Of a DNA stretch of 64,000 nucleotides, positions 43,866 to 53,893 are shown one piece after another (positions within the stretch are counted from its first letter, which is position 1; every line of letters begins with the position of its first letter). Below the pieces are notes generated by a model. The model was not told the origin of the DNA and did not search any database. It worked only from the letters and a program-made list of their open reading frames with translations. Position numbers and translations under genes: made by a program. Source of the DNA: Agathobaculum sp. NTUH-O15-33 (lineage in GTDB: Bacteria > Bacillota > Clostridia > Oscillospirales > Butyricicoccaceae); contig NZ_CP136187.1 of assembly GCF_033193315.1 (NCBI RefSeq), positions 1,054,001 through 1,118,000 on the forward strand. The letters are read 5' to 3'.

Positions 43866-45281
43866 ATGGGTATTGGCGGATTGCTGGGCGGGATTGTAGG
43901 CTCGGTGGTAAGCGGTGTTGCAAACGCCGTAAAAAATAATGCGAATAAGGGTTCTTCGGGGTCGAAGGGGTCGAGTTCTTCTGGTTCCTCCGGGTCTTCG
44001 GGGTCAAAGGGGTCGGGCGGGTCTTCTGGCGCTTCCGCTTATGCGGGCGGGTACTATGACAAAACCACCGACTACGAAGCACTGATTAATAACTCGGTGA
44101 AAAACGGCGATTTGTCAGCGGCGGCACAGTATGAACAGTTCCGCAACAATAAGATCACAAGCGAAGGATTAGGCTATGAAACGACCGACCGGTTTTCTTC
44201 CTACTTGCCGAAGTCACAGCAGCAGACCACGACAGAGAACGTACAGGATTCGGGCTATGTACCGGGACAGGGTTTTGAATCAAACGATCGATACATAAAC
44301 GAAATGTACGAAGCGCAGAAGGAAGCCCAAAAGGCGGAGCTAAACAAGCAATATGATTCTTTCAAGGCGCAGAATCAGGCGGACACGGCAGCGCTTCCAC
44401 AACAATATCAAGGCGTAAAAGACCAAAGCGAGCTTGAACGGTGGAAGGCAAACAAGGCGCTCAAACAGCAGATGGCGGACAGCGGCACAATGTACAGCGG
44501 GCAGGGACGGCAAGCCACGCTGGAAGCGGAAACCACATCGGCAAACCGGCTGAACGACATCAACACCGCCGAGCAGGACGCGGCAAACAATCTGCGCCTT
44601 GCGCTGCAACAGGCGCAGATCGCAAGAGACAGCGGCATAGCAAGCGCCAACGCAAACGCGGATGCTTCCGCATCACAAGCGTTGTTAAACGACCTGTACC
44701 GGAAACAGGACGCGGCCCGCGAGGATTACTGGAATTCCAAGAATTTCGATTTATCGCAGGCGGGCGTTACCGGCTATTACAACGGCAGTAAAACGTTGCA
44801 ATCGCAGTATCAGGATTACCAGATTGAAACCGACAAGCGCGATTATGAGCTGCGCAAACGTGAATTGGAGGACAAACTCGCAACGAACCAGATCACACGC
44901 GCACAGTATGAAGAAGAATTGAAAGCCTTGCAACGCGAAAACAAGATCGGCGACAAGTACGACGACAAAAAAGCAGCCGCCGAGCTGGCCGCGCTGCAAG
45001 CGAGCGCGTCAGGGCGTTCTTCGGGCGGGTCGGGCAGCAGGACATACCAGAGCAGCGTAAACACAGGCAGTTACACGCGGCAGGGTTCGACCGCCACCGC
45101 GAACAACAATAGTAACGCAAGCGGAAGCGGAACGAAAACCGAAGCCGAAAAATCATGGGTGTATGTGCCGGGATACGGTCGACAAGGTTGGGGTGAACTA
45201 CAGGTTCTTGTAGATAGCGGAAAAGTACAGGAGATATACGACCCTGTAACCGGAAAATACAGCTACAAAAAAATAAAGTAA
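43866..45281 (+). CDS. virion internal/ejection-type protein
   Basis: 471 residues. A glycine-zipper N-terminus (GIGGLLGGIVGSVVSGVA) and a Ser/Gly linker precede a long coiled coil (about 150-360) and a short C-terminal YVPGYGRQGWGELQ domain. The arrangement resembles podovirus pilot proteins that enter the cell envelope with DNA. No close family recognised. Confidence 0.6.
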   Translation: MGIGGLLGGIVGSVVSGVANAVKNNANKGSSGSKGSSSSGSSGSSGSKGSGGSSGASAYAGGYYDKTTDYEALINNSVKNGDLSAAAQYEQFRNNKITSEGLGYETTDRFSSYLPKSQQQTTTENVQDSGYVPGQGFESNDRYINEMYEAQKEAQKAELNKQYDSFKAQNQADTAALPQQYQGVKDQSELERWKANKALKQQMADSGTMYSGQGRQATLEAETTSANRLNDINTAEQDAANNLRLALQQAQIARDSGIASANANADASASQALLNDLYRKQDAAREDYWNSKNFDLSQAGVTGYYNGSKTLQSQYQDYQIETDKRDYELRKRELEDKLATNQITRAQYEEELKALQRENKIGDKYDDKKAAAELAALQASASGRSSGGSGSRTYQSSVNTGSYTRQGSTATANNNSNASGSGTKTEAEKSWVYVPGYGRQGWGELQVLVDSGKVQEIYDPVTGKYSYKKIK

Positions 45282-45293
45282 GGGGGCTTTCGC

Positions 45294-48200
45294 ATGGCAA
45301 GCGAATTCTTGCGCAATAAAGCCGCGGAACGAGCAAAAAAAATTGATGAAGAATATGGCCCGGATGCATATGGTGGCAGTGGATGGATTGAAAAAACCGT
45401 AAAGCAAAACCAAGCAAAGGCACAAAGTAAAACCAGCGGCTCAAATCCGATCAGGCGTACCATTACGGAAGCCTCTTCAGGCTACCTGACCGGAACAAAA
45501 GAGGGGCGGCTACTTTCGGCAGACGAACGGGTACAAAATAGACGAACGGCGGAACGCGCGGCTTCCTCCTATGCGGCGGCGGCCGGGATTACAGACCCCG
45601 AAGAGCAAAAGCGTGTGCAGCAGGGTATAGAAAGCGCCGCCGCAAAGCGGAAAGAAGCCAAGGGCGCGCCCGCATGGGAAGACATGTTTGCCAAAGACCG
45701 CAATTATGTTGATCTTGCGAAGGCGGGAGACCTGACGGGCGCGGCCGCGAATTTCATCGGCACTGGATTGCAGGCGGCGCAATCACTTTATCTGAACGCC
45801 ATAAACGCGGGAACCGATCTTGCAACAGGCAAGAAGCCGGAATTTCATTACAATATGGATTATTCGGATTACGAAAAAGAGGTTGCGGACAAAACCGGGC
45901 AAGAAAAAACGATCAGCGAGAAAATTAGTGATCAGAATAAGGGGGCAGGCGCGCTCTTCTCGCTGGCAATGGAAACCCTCACAGACCCTACAGAGTATAT
46001 CAGCGGCGGTATGTTTAATGACGCAGCAAAGGCGCTGGGTAAAGCAAAGCCGGGTTCGGCTGAATACATGAAAGCGCTGCAAAAGGGCACGTTCTCACAG
46101 GTGCCCAAACCGAACATTAACACAAATGCCGCAGACACGGCGCAGGATGCACGCAAGGGAACGCCTGAACTGGACGATCTGCCAGAGATTACGAGCGAAC
46201 AGGGGCGCTCTATCACGCAGGAAATGGATAATGCTGCACAGGCAACAAAGACCGCCGACCCATTTGAGCAGCAAGCAATAAAGATAGCCGATGCCCGGCA
46301 AGCAGCGGAAGCCGAATTGGAAGATGCAAAGGCCGGGTTCCGGCAATATTACGCGGAATACAGAAGCACCACGCCGGAGACCCGCCGCGCAGACCTGCTC
46401 ACGGATGCGGAAACGGCGAAAAAGAAGGTAGACGCGGCGCAGGCCGAGGTTGACCGACTGGCAAAAGCGACAGACGACCTTGAAACAGCACGTATGGCGC
46501 GGAAAACAGCGGAGAGCGAAGCCGAAGCCGCCAAGCTGGCGGCGGCAAAGGAAGCCGAAGCGGCGCGCACGCGAATGCAGCAGACAAGGCAGATCGCGGA
46601 CGGCATGGACACGGCGACCGTACACCGCGCGGATTTGGACGCGCTGAACGAAATAGGGGTAAACGACCCTGTTATTGCAGCTATGCGCAGAAATTACGGG
46701 CAAGGCGAGGTGCAGCAAGCCGCGCTTTACAGCCTGTACAAAAAGCTGGATGAAGCGGATTCGCTCGAAGATGCGCTGAAAATCCGCGAGCAAATAACGA
46801 CGCTGGAAAAACAACTTGATGGAACGGCCGATCTTCTGACACACTCCCAGCAGAAATTTATAGAAGGAGCCAAACAGCCCGCCGTGCTGGATTCGCTGGA
46901 CTTGGACGAAACGGCCCCGGCGACCACCACGAAAACAAACCCTACCGTACTCAAGAAGGACGGTGCCGCCGATGGGTTCAGCACGGGCGCGCGCGTTTGG
47001 GCTGGTGATCGCAACAACTACGGGACGATTCAACAAAAGAATGCGTCCGGGACGTATGATGTTTTATTTCACGATACGGCAACGGGACGTAACAAAACGG
47101 TAGAAATGCCCGGCGACATTTTGCAGGCGGTCGATCAAAACCCGCCGCGTGCAAAGTTGGATGAATTGCCGGACTTCGCTTCCTCCAATGCGGCAAGCGC
47201 CACCGCGCAAACAGCGGAAGGCGATAGCGCAAAATGGCGGCGGGTATGGTCGGCAGATGAAACACCGGCAGCGGAAGCGGCAAAGCCGCCCATAAGCGCC
47301 GCCGATGAAGCGCAGAAAGCACAGGTAGCGGCGAGGAACGCGGATGAAGCAGACCCGCGAGAATTGGAAACGGCAAAGGCGCTTGTAGATGAAATCGACC
47401 CGGACACAGCCACGAAAAGCGGACTGGAAAGCTTGCCCGAAGATACGTTTTGGCAACTGAAAAATCCCAAAGGCGCGCACAACAAGGATATTTCGCGTGT
47501 GCTGGATTCCGTGGCGGGAAAAGATACCAAGGTGCGCGAAGTGCTGCGGAAATACATTGAGCGCCCGATCATGGAAGCGAAAAACCGGTATGCGCACAGC
47601 GTACAGAATAAGCTTGACCAGTACTATGAAGCCACGAAAGAACTTGGCATTAAGCAGGGGAGCCGCGAAAGCGCGGCGGTGCAATGGTATGGAGAGGGAT
47701 ACCGGCGCATCAAAACCAAGGGTAACATTGAGGAAATACCGTATACGCTGGCTGACCTGCAACGGGACTTTCCCGACACATGGCAGAACATCCAGCAGAT
47801 GGACAACATTAATCGCCGGGTTTATTCGGACTACCTCGACCAGTTAAACGGCGTGCTGGGGAAAATTTATCCCAATGTCGAAGAAAACGCAAAGGAAAGT
47901 CTAACACTCTTACAAGCCCAACGCGATGGACTACAAAATAAAATCCGCACACTGCAAGAGGGGTTACAGGCGGCGCCGGAATCTAAACAATACGCGGGAG
48001 AGCTGCAAAGCTTAATGCAGCAGGTACAGACAAACGACAAAGAAATCGTTAAGCTGCAACGTGCAATAGAAAATGGCGAGATATTCCGCAACAAGCGCGT
48101 GTTTGCACGAAAGGACTATTATCACCACTGGCAAGAGATGGACGACGGGTTTTCCGCGATCAAAAACATTTTTCAGACATCGGCCGATATTGACCCGCGT

Positions 48201-50909
48201 CTTGTCGGCGTTTCCGACTGGACAAAGCCGAAAACCAAGTGGGCCGGATTTATGCAGGCGCGAAAAGGAATTGACAGCGCGGAGGATTCCGTGGGCGGCA
48301 TGGTCAAATACATACAGGCGGCGGAATACAAGATCAATATTGACCCGGAAATTACGCGGCTGCGCGTGACGGTGCGTGACCTTCAAAACGGCACGGCGGA
48401 AACCAAGAACGCAAACGGGTTTATTGAATGGCTCACCGATTACGCGAATGACCTTGCGGGCAAGACGAACCCGTTAGATCGCGGCGTTCAAAAAACTGTG
48501 ATCGGGCGCGCTACAATGAAAAAACTACGCTGGCTGAATAACCGAGTAAAAGGCAACGCGGTAATGGGTAATTTAAGCTCGGTCGTTTCACAGGTTTATA
48601 ACCTGCCTAATGTAGTGGGATATGTGAAAAATCCGGTTGACCTTGCGACGGGCATGGCGGACACGGCGCGCGTGAGTTTGGGCGATAAGAAAATGAAAAA
48701 TCTATTATCGCAAAGCGGTTTTCTAACCGAGCGTTATTTAGACCATTCCGTGCGACAATTCGATGAGGGGATTTTAAAAACGCCGGAAAAGCTCGCTTCG
48801 TGGATGATGGAAATTGGAGATCGCAAGGTTGCGGAAATGTCTTGGTTTTCGGCATACCGGCAAGCAGAGCGTAAGGGCCTTCAAAATGCGGTTGAGTACG
48901 CGGACGATTTGACGCGGCGCGCGGTAGCCGGGCGCGGAATCGGCGAAATACCGCTAAACCAAAAATCAGAGATCACAAAGTTAATCGCGCCTTTTCAGGT
49001 GGAAGTAAACAATGCGTATCAAATGCTAAAGGAAAAGATGAAGCAAAAGGACGCGCTTTCCCTGATTGAGGTTTTCGGCACTACTTGGATTTTAAACGAG
49101 TTGCGGAAAAATGTAATTGACGGCAGGGAAACGGGTTTTGACCCGATTCATGCAGCACAAGAGGTGCACGGAGATATTGCGGCAGAAGAGGCGGTAGGGA
49201 AAACACTGAATATAGGGCAAAAGGCCACGCGATATGGCGGCCGAATGCTTGGAGAGTTCCTTTCTAATGTGCCGGCCGGGGACCAGCTTGCAAGAACTGT
49301 ATTGGGACTTGACGAAACGACCGCAAAAAACCTCTTTGGCGAGGGAGACCCGACCAGATTCGGAACGGGCAATATCGGCCTTTCGGCAATTACTACACCG
49401 CTGGCGAACCTTGCAACAGGAAAGCAAGTGGACTATCTCGAACCACTTACAAACATTGCGTTACCGTTTGGCGGTGCGCAGGTTAACAGATCACGCAAAG
49501 CAGCCGAAGACCTTGATTTCATCCCAAAGCTGCGCGCCAATAGCACAGAGGGATTTACCGCCAAGGAACAGCCGACAGCGGGCGCTTACACGGCGGATAA
49601 TTCACGGCTGAAATACTTGATCGATACAGGCGACCCATTGAATGTGGCGAAAGCCATTGGATTTGGCTCGACAGCAACCAAAGAGGGACAAGCATATCTT
49701 GCAAACGGGAATAAAATGTATTCCGAAAAGGATACGCAAAACTTCGATGCGCTGCTTGAGTTAGGCCATGAACCGCAAAGCACCCTTGATACGCTGAATG
49801 AAATACACGGCATGCAGCCAACCAAGGACGCAGAAGGTAAAACCGTAGAGACCGCGCCGCAAAAGTCGCGCGAGTACATCATGTCGCTGGATATTGACCC
49901 GCGTCAAAAACAAGAGCTTGACCGCATTCTGATTGCTGGAACGGAACGGACAGAAGACGGAACCCGGTTCACAAAACGCATACCGGACTATTCATCTGAA
50001 AGCGCGGTTGATGCCTTTAACAATTTGTCGGAAGCCGCGTATAACGAAGCAACCGAAGCCCGTAAACAATCGGGAATTGAGTACGACGTTTACCTGAAAG
50101 CCTACAATGCAATGAAGGAGATCGACCGAAAGAATGAAAACGGGGAGCTTGGGAACCGCACGTTAAGTGATGCAAAGCGCGGCGCACTTGCAAGTATGGA
50201 TATTTCAGATGAAGACAAGGCGGTGCTTAACGATCTTCTTGTATCGAACCGGAAACCTACGTCTTATTCTGACTTTTCCGTTGCTGATTTGACAGAAGCA
50301 GCACAAAACAAATGGCCGAAGGCAAAAGCGGCAGGATTCACAGAAACGGAATTCGGCGACGTGTGGCGCACAATCGGTAAATATACCAAAACAAAAGATC
50401 GGCTTTCCGCTGTTGTCGCTCTGGGATTCCCGGAAGCCGATGCAGAATTTTTTGTAAAGCTTTATACGGAAAAAACGGCAGAATCAAGCGGCGACTGGAA
50501 ACTACCGGTTACACCGGGCGAAAACGTTTGGATATCCTCTAACTATGGGCCGCGTGATGCGCCCACGAACGGCGCGTCAACGTTCCATCCCTCGGTTGAC
50601 ATTGCAGCAAACGCAGGTGAACCAGTTTTTGCGACAAAGAGCGGTATTGTTACAGCAGTCAACAAGCGTGGCAATGGTGGAGGGTATGGAACTTGGGTGC
50701 AGATCGACCACGGCGACGGCTATGTAACGCAGTACAATCACATGCAGGAAGGCTCTGCCGATGGGCTGAACCTCGGCGATATAGTAAAGGCAGGGCAAGA
50801 AGTTGGTCTGGTTGGCTCTACCGGCACAAGTACCGGCCCGCACCTTGATTTCAAAATGCTGTACAACGGGCAGACAATCGACCCGTTACAGGAACTATAC
50901 GGATACTAA
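45294..50909 (+). CDS. giant virion protein with C-terminal M23 peptidase domain
   Basis: 1871 residues. A long helical body (with Ala/Glu-rich coiled coil at about 330-430) ends at about 1742-1871 in a LytM/M23-like domain: FHPSVDIA holds the zinc His and Asp, YNHM follows, and GPHLDFKM replaces the usual HLHF. The first His is kept; the second, normally a zinc ligand, is Asp. It is probably an ejected internal protein that opens the peptidoglycan. One uninterrupted frame of this size shows that base calling is reliable here. Confidence 0.85.
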   Translation: MASEFLRNKAAERAKKIDEEYGPDAYGGSGWIEKTVKQNQAKAQSKTSGSNPIRRTITEASSGYLTGTKEGRLLSADERVQNRRTAERAASSYAAAAGITDPEEQKRVQQGIESAAAKRKEAKGAPAWEDMFAKDRNYVDLAKAGDLTGAAANFIGTGLQAAQSLYLNAINAGTDLATGKKPEFHYNMDYSDYEKEVADKTGQEKTISEKISDQNKGAGALFSLAMETLTDPTEYISGGMFNDAAKALGKAKPGSAEYMKALQKGTFSQVPKPNINTNAADTAQDARKGTPELDDLPEITSEQGRSITQEMDNAAQATKTADPFEQQAIKIADARQAAEAELEDAKAGFRQYYAEYRSTTPETRRADLLTDAETAKKKVDAAQAEVDRLAKATDDLETARMARKTAESEAEAAKLAAAKEAEAARTRMQQTRQIADGMDTATVHRADLDALNEIGVNDPVIAAMRRNYGQGEVQQAALYSLYKKLDEADSLEDALKIREQITTLEKQLDGTADLLTHSQQKFIEGAKQPAVLDSLDLDETAPATTTKTNPTVLKKDGAADGFSTGARVWAGDRNNYGTIQQKNASGTYDVLFHDTATGRNKTVEMPGDILQAVDQNPPRAKLDELPDFASSNAASATAQTAEGDSAKWRRVWSADETPAAEAAKPPISAADEAQKAQVAARNADEADPRELETAKALVDEIDPDTATKSGLESLPEDTFWQLKNPKGAHNKDISRVLDSVAGKDTKVREVLRKYIERPIMEAKNRYAHSVQNKLDQYYEATKELGIKQGSRESAAVQWYGEGYRRIKTKGNIEEIPYTLADLQRDFPDTWQNIQQMDNINRRVYSDYLDQLNGVLGKIYPNVEENAKESLTLLQAQRDGLQNKIRTLQEGLQAAPESKQYAGELQSLMQQVQTNDKEIVKLQRAIENGEIFRNKRVFARKDYYHHWQEMDDGFSAIKNIFQTSADIDPRLVGVSDWTKPKTKWAGFMQARKGIDSAEDSVGGMVKYIQAAEYKINIDPEITRLRVTVRDLQNGTAETKNANGFIEWLTDYANDLAGKTNPLDRGVQKTVIGRATMKKLRWLNNRVKGNAVMGNLSSVVSQVYNLPNVVGYVKNPVDLATGMADTARVSLGDKKMKNLLSQSGFLTERYLDHSVRQFDEGILKTPEKLASWMMEIGDRKVAEMSWFSAYRQAERKGLQNAVEYADDLTRRAVAGRGIGEIPLNQKSEITKLIAPFQVEVNNAYQMLKEKMKQKDALSLIEVFGTTWILNELRKNVIDGRETGFDPIHAAQEVHGDIAAEEAVGKTLNIGQKATRYGGRMLGEFLSNVPAGDQLARTVLGLDETTAKNLFGEGDPTRFGTGNIGLSAITTPLANLATGKQVDYLEPLTNIALPFGGAQVNRSRKAAEDLDFIPKLRANSTEGFTAKEQPTAGAYTADNSRLKYLIDTGDPLNVAKAIGFGSTATKEGQAYLANGNKMYSEKDTQNFDALLELGHEPQSTLDTLNEIHGMQPTKDAEGKTVETAPQKSREYIMSLDIDPRQKQELDRILIAGTERTEDGTRFTKRIPDYSSESAVDAFNNLSEAAYNEATEARKQSGIEYDVYLKAYNAMKEIDRKNENGELGNRTLSDAKRGALASMDISDEDKAVLNDLLVSNRKPTSYSDFSVADLTEAAQNKWPKAKAAGFTETEFGDVWRTIGKYTKTKDRLSAVVALGFPEADAEFFVKLYTEKTAESSGDWKLPVTPGENVWISSNYGPRDAPTNGASTFHPSVDIAANAGEPVFATKSGIVTAVNKRGNGGGYGTWVQIDHGDGYVTQYNHMQEGSADGLNLGDIVKAGQEVGLVGSTGTSTGPHLDFKMLYNGQTIDPLQELYGY

Positions 50910-50925
50910 AAAAGGAGAAAAAGAC

Positions 50926-51378
50926 ATGGACAAGCTGTTAGAGACTAAACTTTGGTTTACCGGAATTGCGGGGGTAATTGCTGTCAAGTTGGGCGCGGCG
51001 TTCTGGCCTATCCTCATCATGATCGGTTGCTCCATTTTTGACTACGCAACGGGGCTAATCGCGGCCCCGTTCCGTGGAACAAAAATCGATAGTGAAACCG
51101 GCATGAAGGGCATTGCAAAGAAAGTATGCATGTGGATGCTGGTATTGGTGGGCGCGGTGCTGGATTGGATGCTGGTATTTATGGGCCTTGATTTGCCGGT
51201 ATCCTCCCCAATCGCAATTATCGTAGCTGTTTGGATTATTGCAAACGAACTGATATCTATTTTGGAAAACCTGCATGATGTGGGTGTGCCTATGCCAGAT
51301 TTCTTGGTACAGCTCGCAGAAATGGTCAAAACCAAGGCAAAAATAGATGTACCGGACATGCAGAAAAAGGAGAAATGA
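50926..51378 (+). CDS. holin (phage holin family 4/TcdE-like)
   Basis: 150 residues; ATG after AAAGGAG. Three or four membrane helices, with MIGCSIFDYATGLIAAPFRG being the conserved turn of this holin family. Makes the pore that lets the amidase reach the wall. Confidence 0.9.
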   Translation: MDKLLETKLWFTGIAGVIAVKLGAAFWPILIMIGCSIFDYATGLIAAPFRGTKIDSETGMKGIAKKVCMWMLVLVGAVLDWMLVFMGLDLPVSSPIAIIVAVWIIANELISILENLHDVGVPMPDFLVQLAEMVKTKAKIDVPDMQKKEK

Positions 51379-51381
51379 CAT

Positions 51382-52155
51382 ATGAAAATTCTATTGATTT
51401 CGGGACACGGCGGAACCAAGCACTATGACCCCGGCGCGGAGGGATGCGGATACCGGGAAGCAGTATTGACCCGCGAGCAGGCGCGACTTGTGCAGAGCGA
51501 GCTTGCCAAGTACGAAGTAGAGATTGCGCTATACGATCAAAACAAGGATGCCTATCAAGAACTGAAAAACGGCGGCAAGTTGCCGCTTTCCGGGGTGGGG
51601 TATGTGCTGGAATTCCATTTCAATGCATGTGTCAATGATGAACGGGGCGACGGGCGAACAACAGGAACCGAAGTGCTGGTAAGATCGAATGAAGCATCTG
51701 TAAGCGTTGAACAGGGAATAGTGAACGGCATTGCGGCATTTGGTTTGAAAAATCGTGGTGTAAAGCGAAATAACGGTTTGCTTGTGATGAACACGGTTAA
51801 GCGCGCGGGCATTTCGCACGCACTGGTAGAAACGTGCTTTATTGATGATCGCGATGATATGGTTATCTATAGCGCAAAGAAAAAGGAGATCGCGGCCACA
51901 ATCGCGCAGGCCGTAGCAAATGGATTTGGACTAAAAATAAAGGAGGAAAACGACGTGTTTACATATGAGGATTTTAAGGCATTCCTGAGCCGTTATGAAA
52001 AGGAGAGGGAATCACTGCCCGCAAGCAAGTTTGCGAATGACGCATGGGCGGCACTCAAAGATGCGGCCTTGACCGATGGAAGCGCACCACGCGCACCGCT
52101 TACCCGCGAACAGTATGCGGTATTGGAACAGCGCGCCGGGAGAATCGGTAAGTAA
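51382..52155 (+). CDS. N-acetylmuramoyl-L-alanine amidase (endolysin)
   Basis: 257 residues, amidase 3 family: zinc ligands in ISGHGG, YREA and EFHFNA; catalytic glutamate in LVETCFI. A C-terminal helical cap (FTYEDFKAFLSRYEKE) may bind the wall. Last lysis gene of prophage 1, 4 bp after the holin gene. Confidence 0.93.
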   Translation: MKILLISGHGGTKHYDPGAEGCGYREAVLTREQARLVQSELAKYEVEIALYDQNKDAYQELKNGGKLPLSGVGYVLEFHFNACVNDERGDGRTTGTEVLVRSNEASVSVEQGIVNGIAAFGLKNRGVKRNNGLLVMNTVKRAGISHALVETCFIDDRDDMVIYSAKKKEIAATIAQAVANGFGLKIKEENDVFTYEDFKAFLSRYEKERESLPASKFANDAWAALKDAALTDGSAPRAPLTREQYAVLEQRAGRIGK

Positions 52156-52207
52156 ATAGGGCTTGACCACAACGGCGATTTGTGATATAAAAAGTGTAGA
52201 AAAGCAA

Positions 52208-52236
52208 AGAAGCCGCGGGTTTTCGCGGCTTCTTTG
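52208..52236 (+). terminator. terminator at the end of prophage 1
   Basis: AGAAGCCGCG / CGCGGCTTCT, six-base loop, followed by TTTG. Ends the lysis transcript just before the attachment site. Confidence 0.85.
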
Positions 52237-52370
52237 TCATGTATAAGTTTGTTGTGCGAGTTCTTCGGTGCCGACATCGGTCAAGATACCCTTGCATTCC
52301 TTATAGGGCATGGCGTAACGCTGGTTGAGGTAGCGCATGGATGCGCCCAGTTCGCCGTCCGGCCCCCCTA
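52237..52370 (-). pseudogene. cotJC: cotJC, middle part, between two prophages
   Basis: Encodes GGPDGELGASMRYLNQRYAM and then PYKECKGILTDVGTE-E, the segment directly N-terminal to the part at 20327-20827. Chromosomal sequence runs from about 52263 to 52370. To the left it reads into prophage 1 (LAQQTYT, stop at 52237), and to the right it is cut by prophage 2 within the conserved GGPDGE block. The first 30 or so codons of the gene must be to the right of the second prophage. Confidence 0.9.
52262..52263. other. right attachment site of prophage 1
   Basis: TC precedes TTCGGTGCC of cotJC, matching the TC at 20826-20827. Joining the two outside arms restores codons for GTEELAHLEM without frameshift. 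The resulting prophage is about 31.4 kb. Confidence 0.7.
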
Positions 52371-52371
52371 A
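52371..52371. other. left junction of prophage 2 within cotJC
   Basis: cotJC sequence ends at GGCCCCCC and unrelated AT-rich DNA with the integrase terminator starts. The other end of this prophage is outside the window, so the core dinucleotide cannot be assigned. Confidence 0.75.
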
Positions 52372-52375
52372 TTGC

Positions 52376-52406
52376 AAAAACAGATAGCACAATGGCTATC
52401 TGTTTT
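52376..52406. terminator. terminator after the second integrase gene
   Basis: ACAGATAGC / GCTATCTGT with a six-base loop; five T on the minus strand and TTTT on the plus, so it works in both directions. Confidence 0.8.
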
Positions 52407-52408
52407 CT

Positions 52409-53866
52409 TTATGCGTAATATTGGATTGTAAACGTACTATTTTTGCGGTCGAAGATGATATTGCGAACAAATCCACGTAAACTGTCGTTCTTTTGTTCCT
52501 CGCTTGCTTCTGCGTCGCGGAGCAGGTCAAGGTCGGATTTATGGGCGGCTGCGAAGCCGGCAGGGGTGATGGATTCAGTCGGGGGAGGGGCGCTTGCGTC
52601 GATGGCTGCGATGCGGGCCTCGATCGCGGCCTTGCGTTCGCGGTACTCGTCCAGCGTATCAATTCCAGCTTCGTAGGCTTCGCGGATGCGTTCGAGCTTT
52701 TGCATTTCCCTCGCCCGCTGGCGGGCTATTAGTTCGGCGCTGTTATCACTTTTCAGGTGTTTTCCGTCCGCTGCCATAATGCCAAAATCCAGCCGAGAAA
52801 AATCATCTTCGATCTGTTGCAACACGGCAGCGGTAAAGACCGCGATCGAAATGCTGTGCGATTCAGGGCAGCTGCCACGGGAATAATTGTGACACTGTAA
52901 CGATGGGCCGCCCTTGCCGGTCGCGCGGCCCTTTTGGCGGGTCAGTGTTGCGCCGCAGCACGAACACCGTACTAGTCCCTTCAGCGCGAATGGTTGGCCG
53001 TCCTCGCGGGCATAGCGGCCATGTTTTATTTCGCGTTCATCTAGCAATCGCTGGGCGGTTTCATATGCTTCCGCTGTGATGATAGGGGGATGATCGCTAT
53101 CTATGGTTAGTGTATCGGGATTGTCCCATTTGCGACGTGTTCGTCCTGATGGCGTCCAGCGCACCTTGCCCAGATATACCGGATTGCGCAGGATATACTT
53201 TATTGCGCGGTTGTCGATTGGATTGCCGAACCGCGAGCGGACACCTAGCGCTGTTAATTCGTGCGAAATCGTAAGTATCCCTTTTCCGGCGATAAAATCA
53301 TCATAAACCTTGCGGACGATCGGGGCGGTGTCAGGGTCAATCGCGTATTGTCCATCTATCATTCTATAGCCAATAGGGGCGTAAGAGTTGGGCTTGCCCT
53401 GCTTGGCACGCTGGGTCATACCTCGGCGCACTTCCTCGGCCAAATTGATGCTATAATATTCGTCCATCGCTTCTATTATCGCTTCGATGATGATGGACAT
53501 TTTATCATCTCCAACCGGCTCGCTGATCGATATTACATCTATGGCCAGATCGCGTCGGAGCATGGATTTATACAGTATGCTGTCCTCGCGCGAGCGGGCG
53601 AAACGACTGAACTTCCACAGTAATATCACATCAAAAGGTTTCGGTTTGGTCTTGGCCGTTCCGATCATGCGGTTAAACTCTGTGCGTTTGTCTGTTGTGC
53701 GCCCACTGATACCTTCGTCCACGAATATAAATTCATTAGGCAAAAGGATATCATGCGCTTTTGCGTATTTTCGTATCTCGTCCAGCTGGGAAGCGGGCGA
53801 GTATTCTAGTTGGTCGTCGGTCGATACGCGGATATAAGCCGCGCCAATGCGTAAATCTGCCACCAT
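52409..53866 (-). CDS. large serine integrase of prophage 2
   Basis: 485 residues. Catalytic serine in AAYIRVSTDDQLEYS (Ser15); DEGISGR and KFSRFAR of the resolvase domain; recombinase domain from about 165 (NSYAPIGYRM) to 255 (ILRNPVYLG); zinc ribbon CSCCGATL ... CHNYSRGSCP; C-terminal coiled coil. It differs clearly from the first integrase, and its insertion point in cotJC is about 110 bp away, so this was an independent event. A promoter is not evident; the gene follows a hairpin closely. Confidence 0.95.
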   Translation of the reverse strand: MVADLRIGAAYIRVSTDDQLEYSPASQLDEIRKYAKAHDILLPNEFIFVDEGISGRTTDKRTEFNRMIGTAKTKPKPFDVILLWKFSRFARSREDSILYKSMLRRDLAIDVISISEPVGDDKMSIIIEAIIEAMDEYYSINLAEEVRRGMTQRAKQGKPNSYAPIGYRMIDGQYAIDPDTAPIVRKVYDDFIAGKGILTISHELTALGVRSRFGNPIDNRAIKYILRNPVYLGKVRWTPSGRTRRKWDNPDTLTIDSDHPPIITAEAYETAQRLLDEREIKHGRYAREDGQPFALKGLVRCSCCGATLTRQKGRATGKGGPSLQCHNYSRGSCPESHSISIAVFTAAVLQQIEDDFSRLDFGIMAADGKHLKSDNSAELIARQRAREMQKLERIREAYEAGIDTLDEYRERKAAIEARIAAIDASAPPPTESITPAGFAAAHKSDLDLLRDAEASEEQKNDSLRGFVRNIIFDRKNSTFTIQYYA

Positions 53867-53893
53867 ACGGTACAGCCTCCTTTCTACGGGAAA

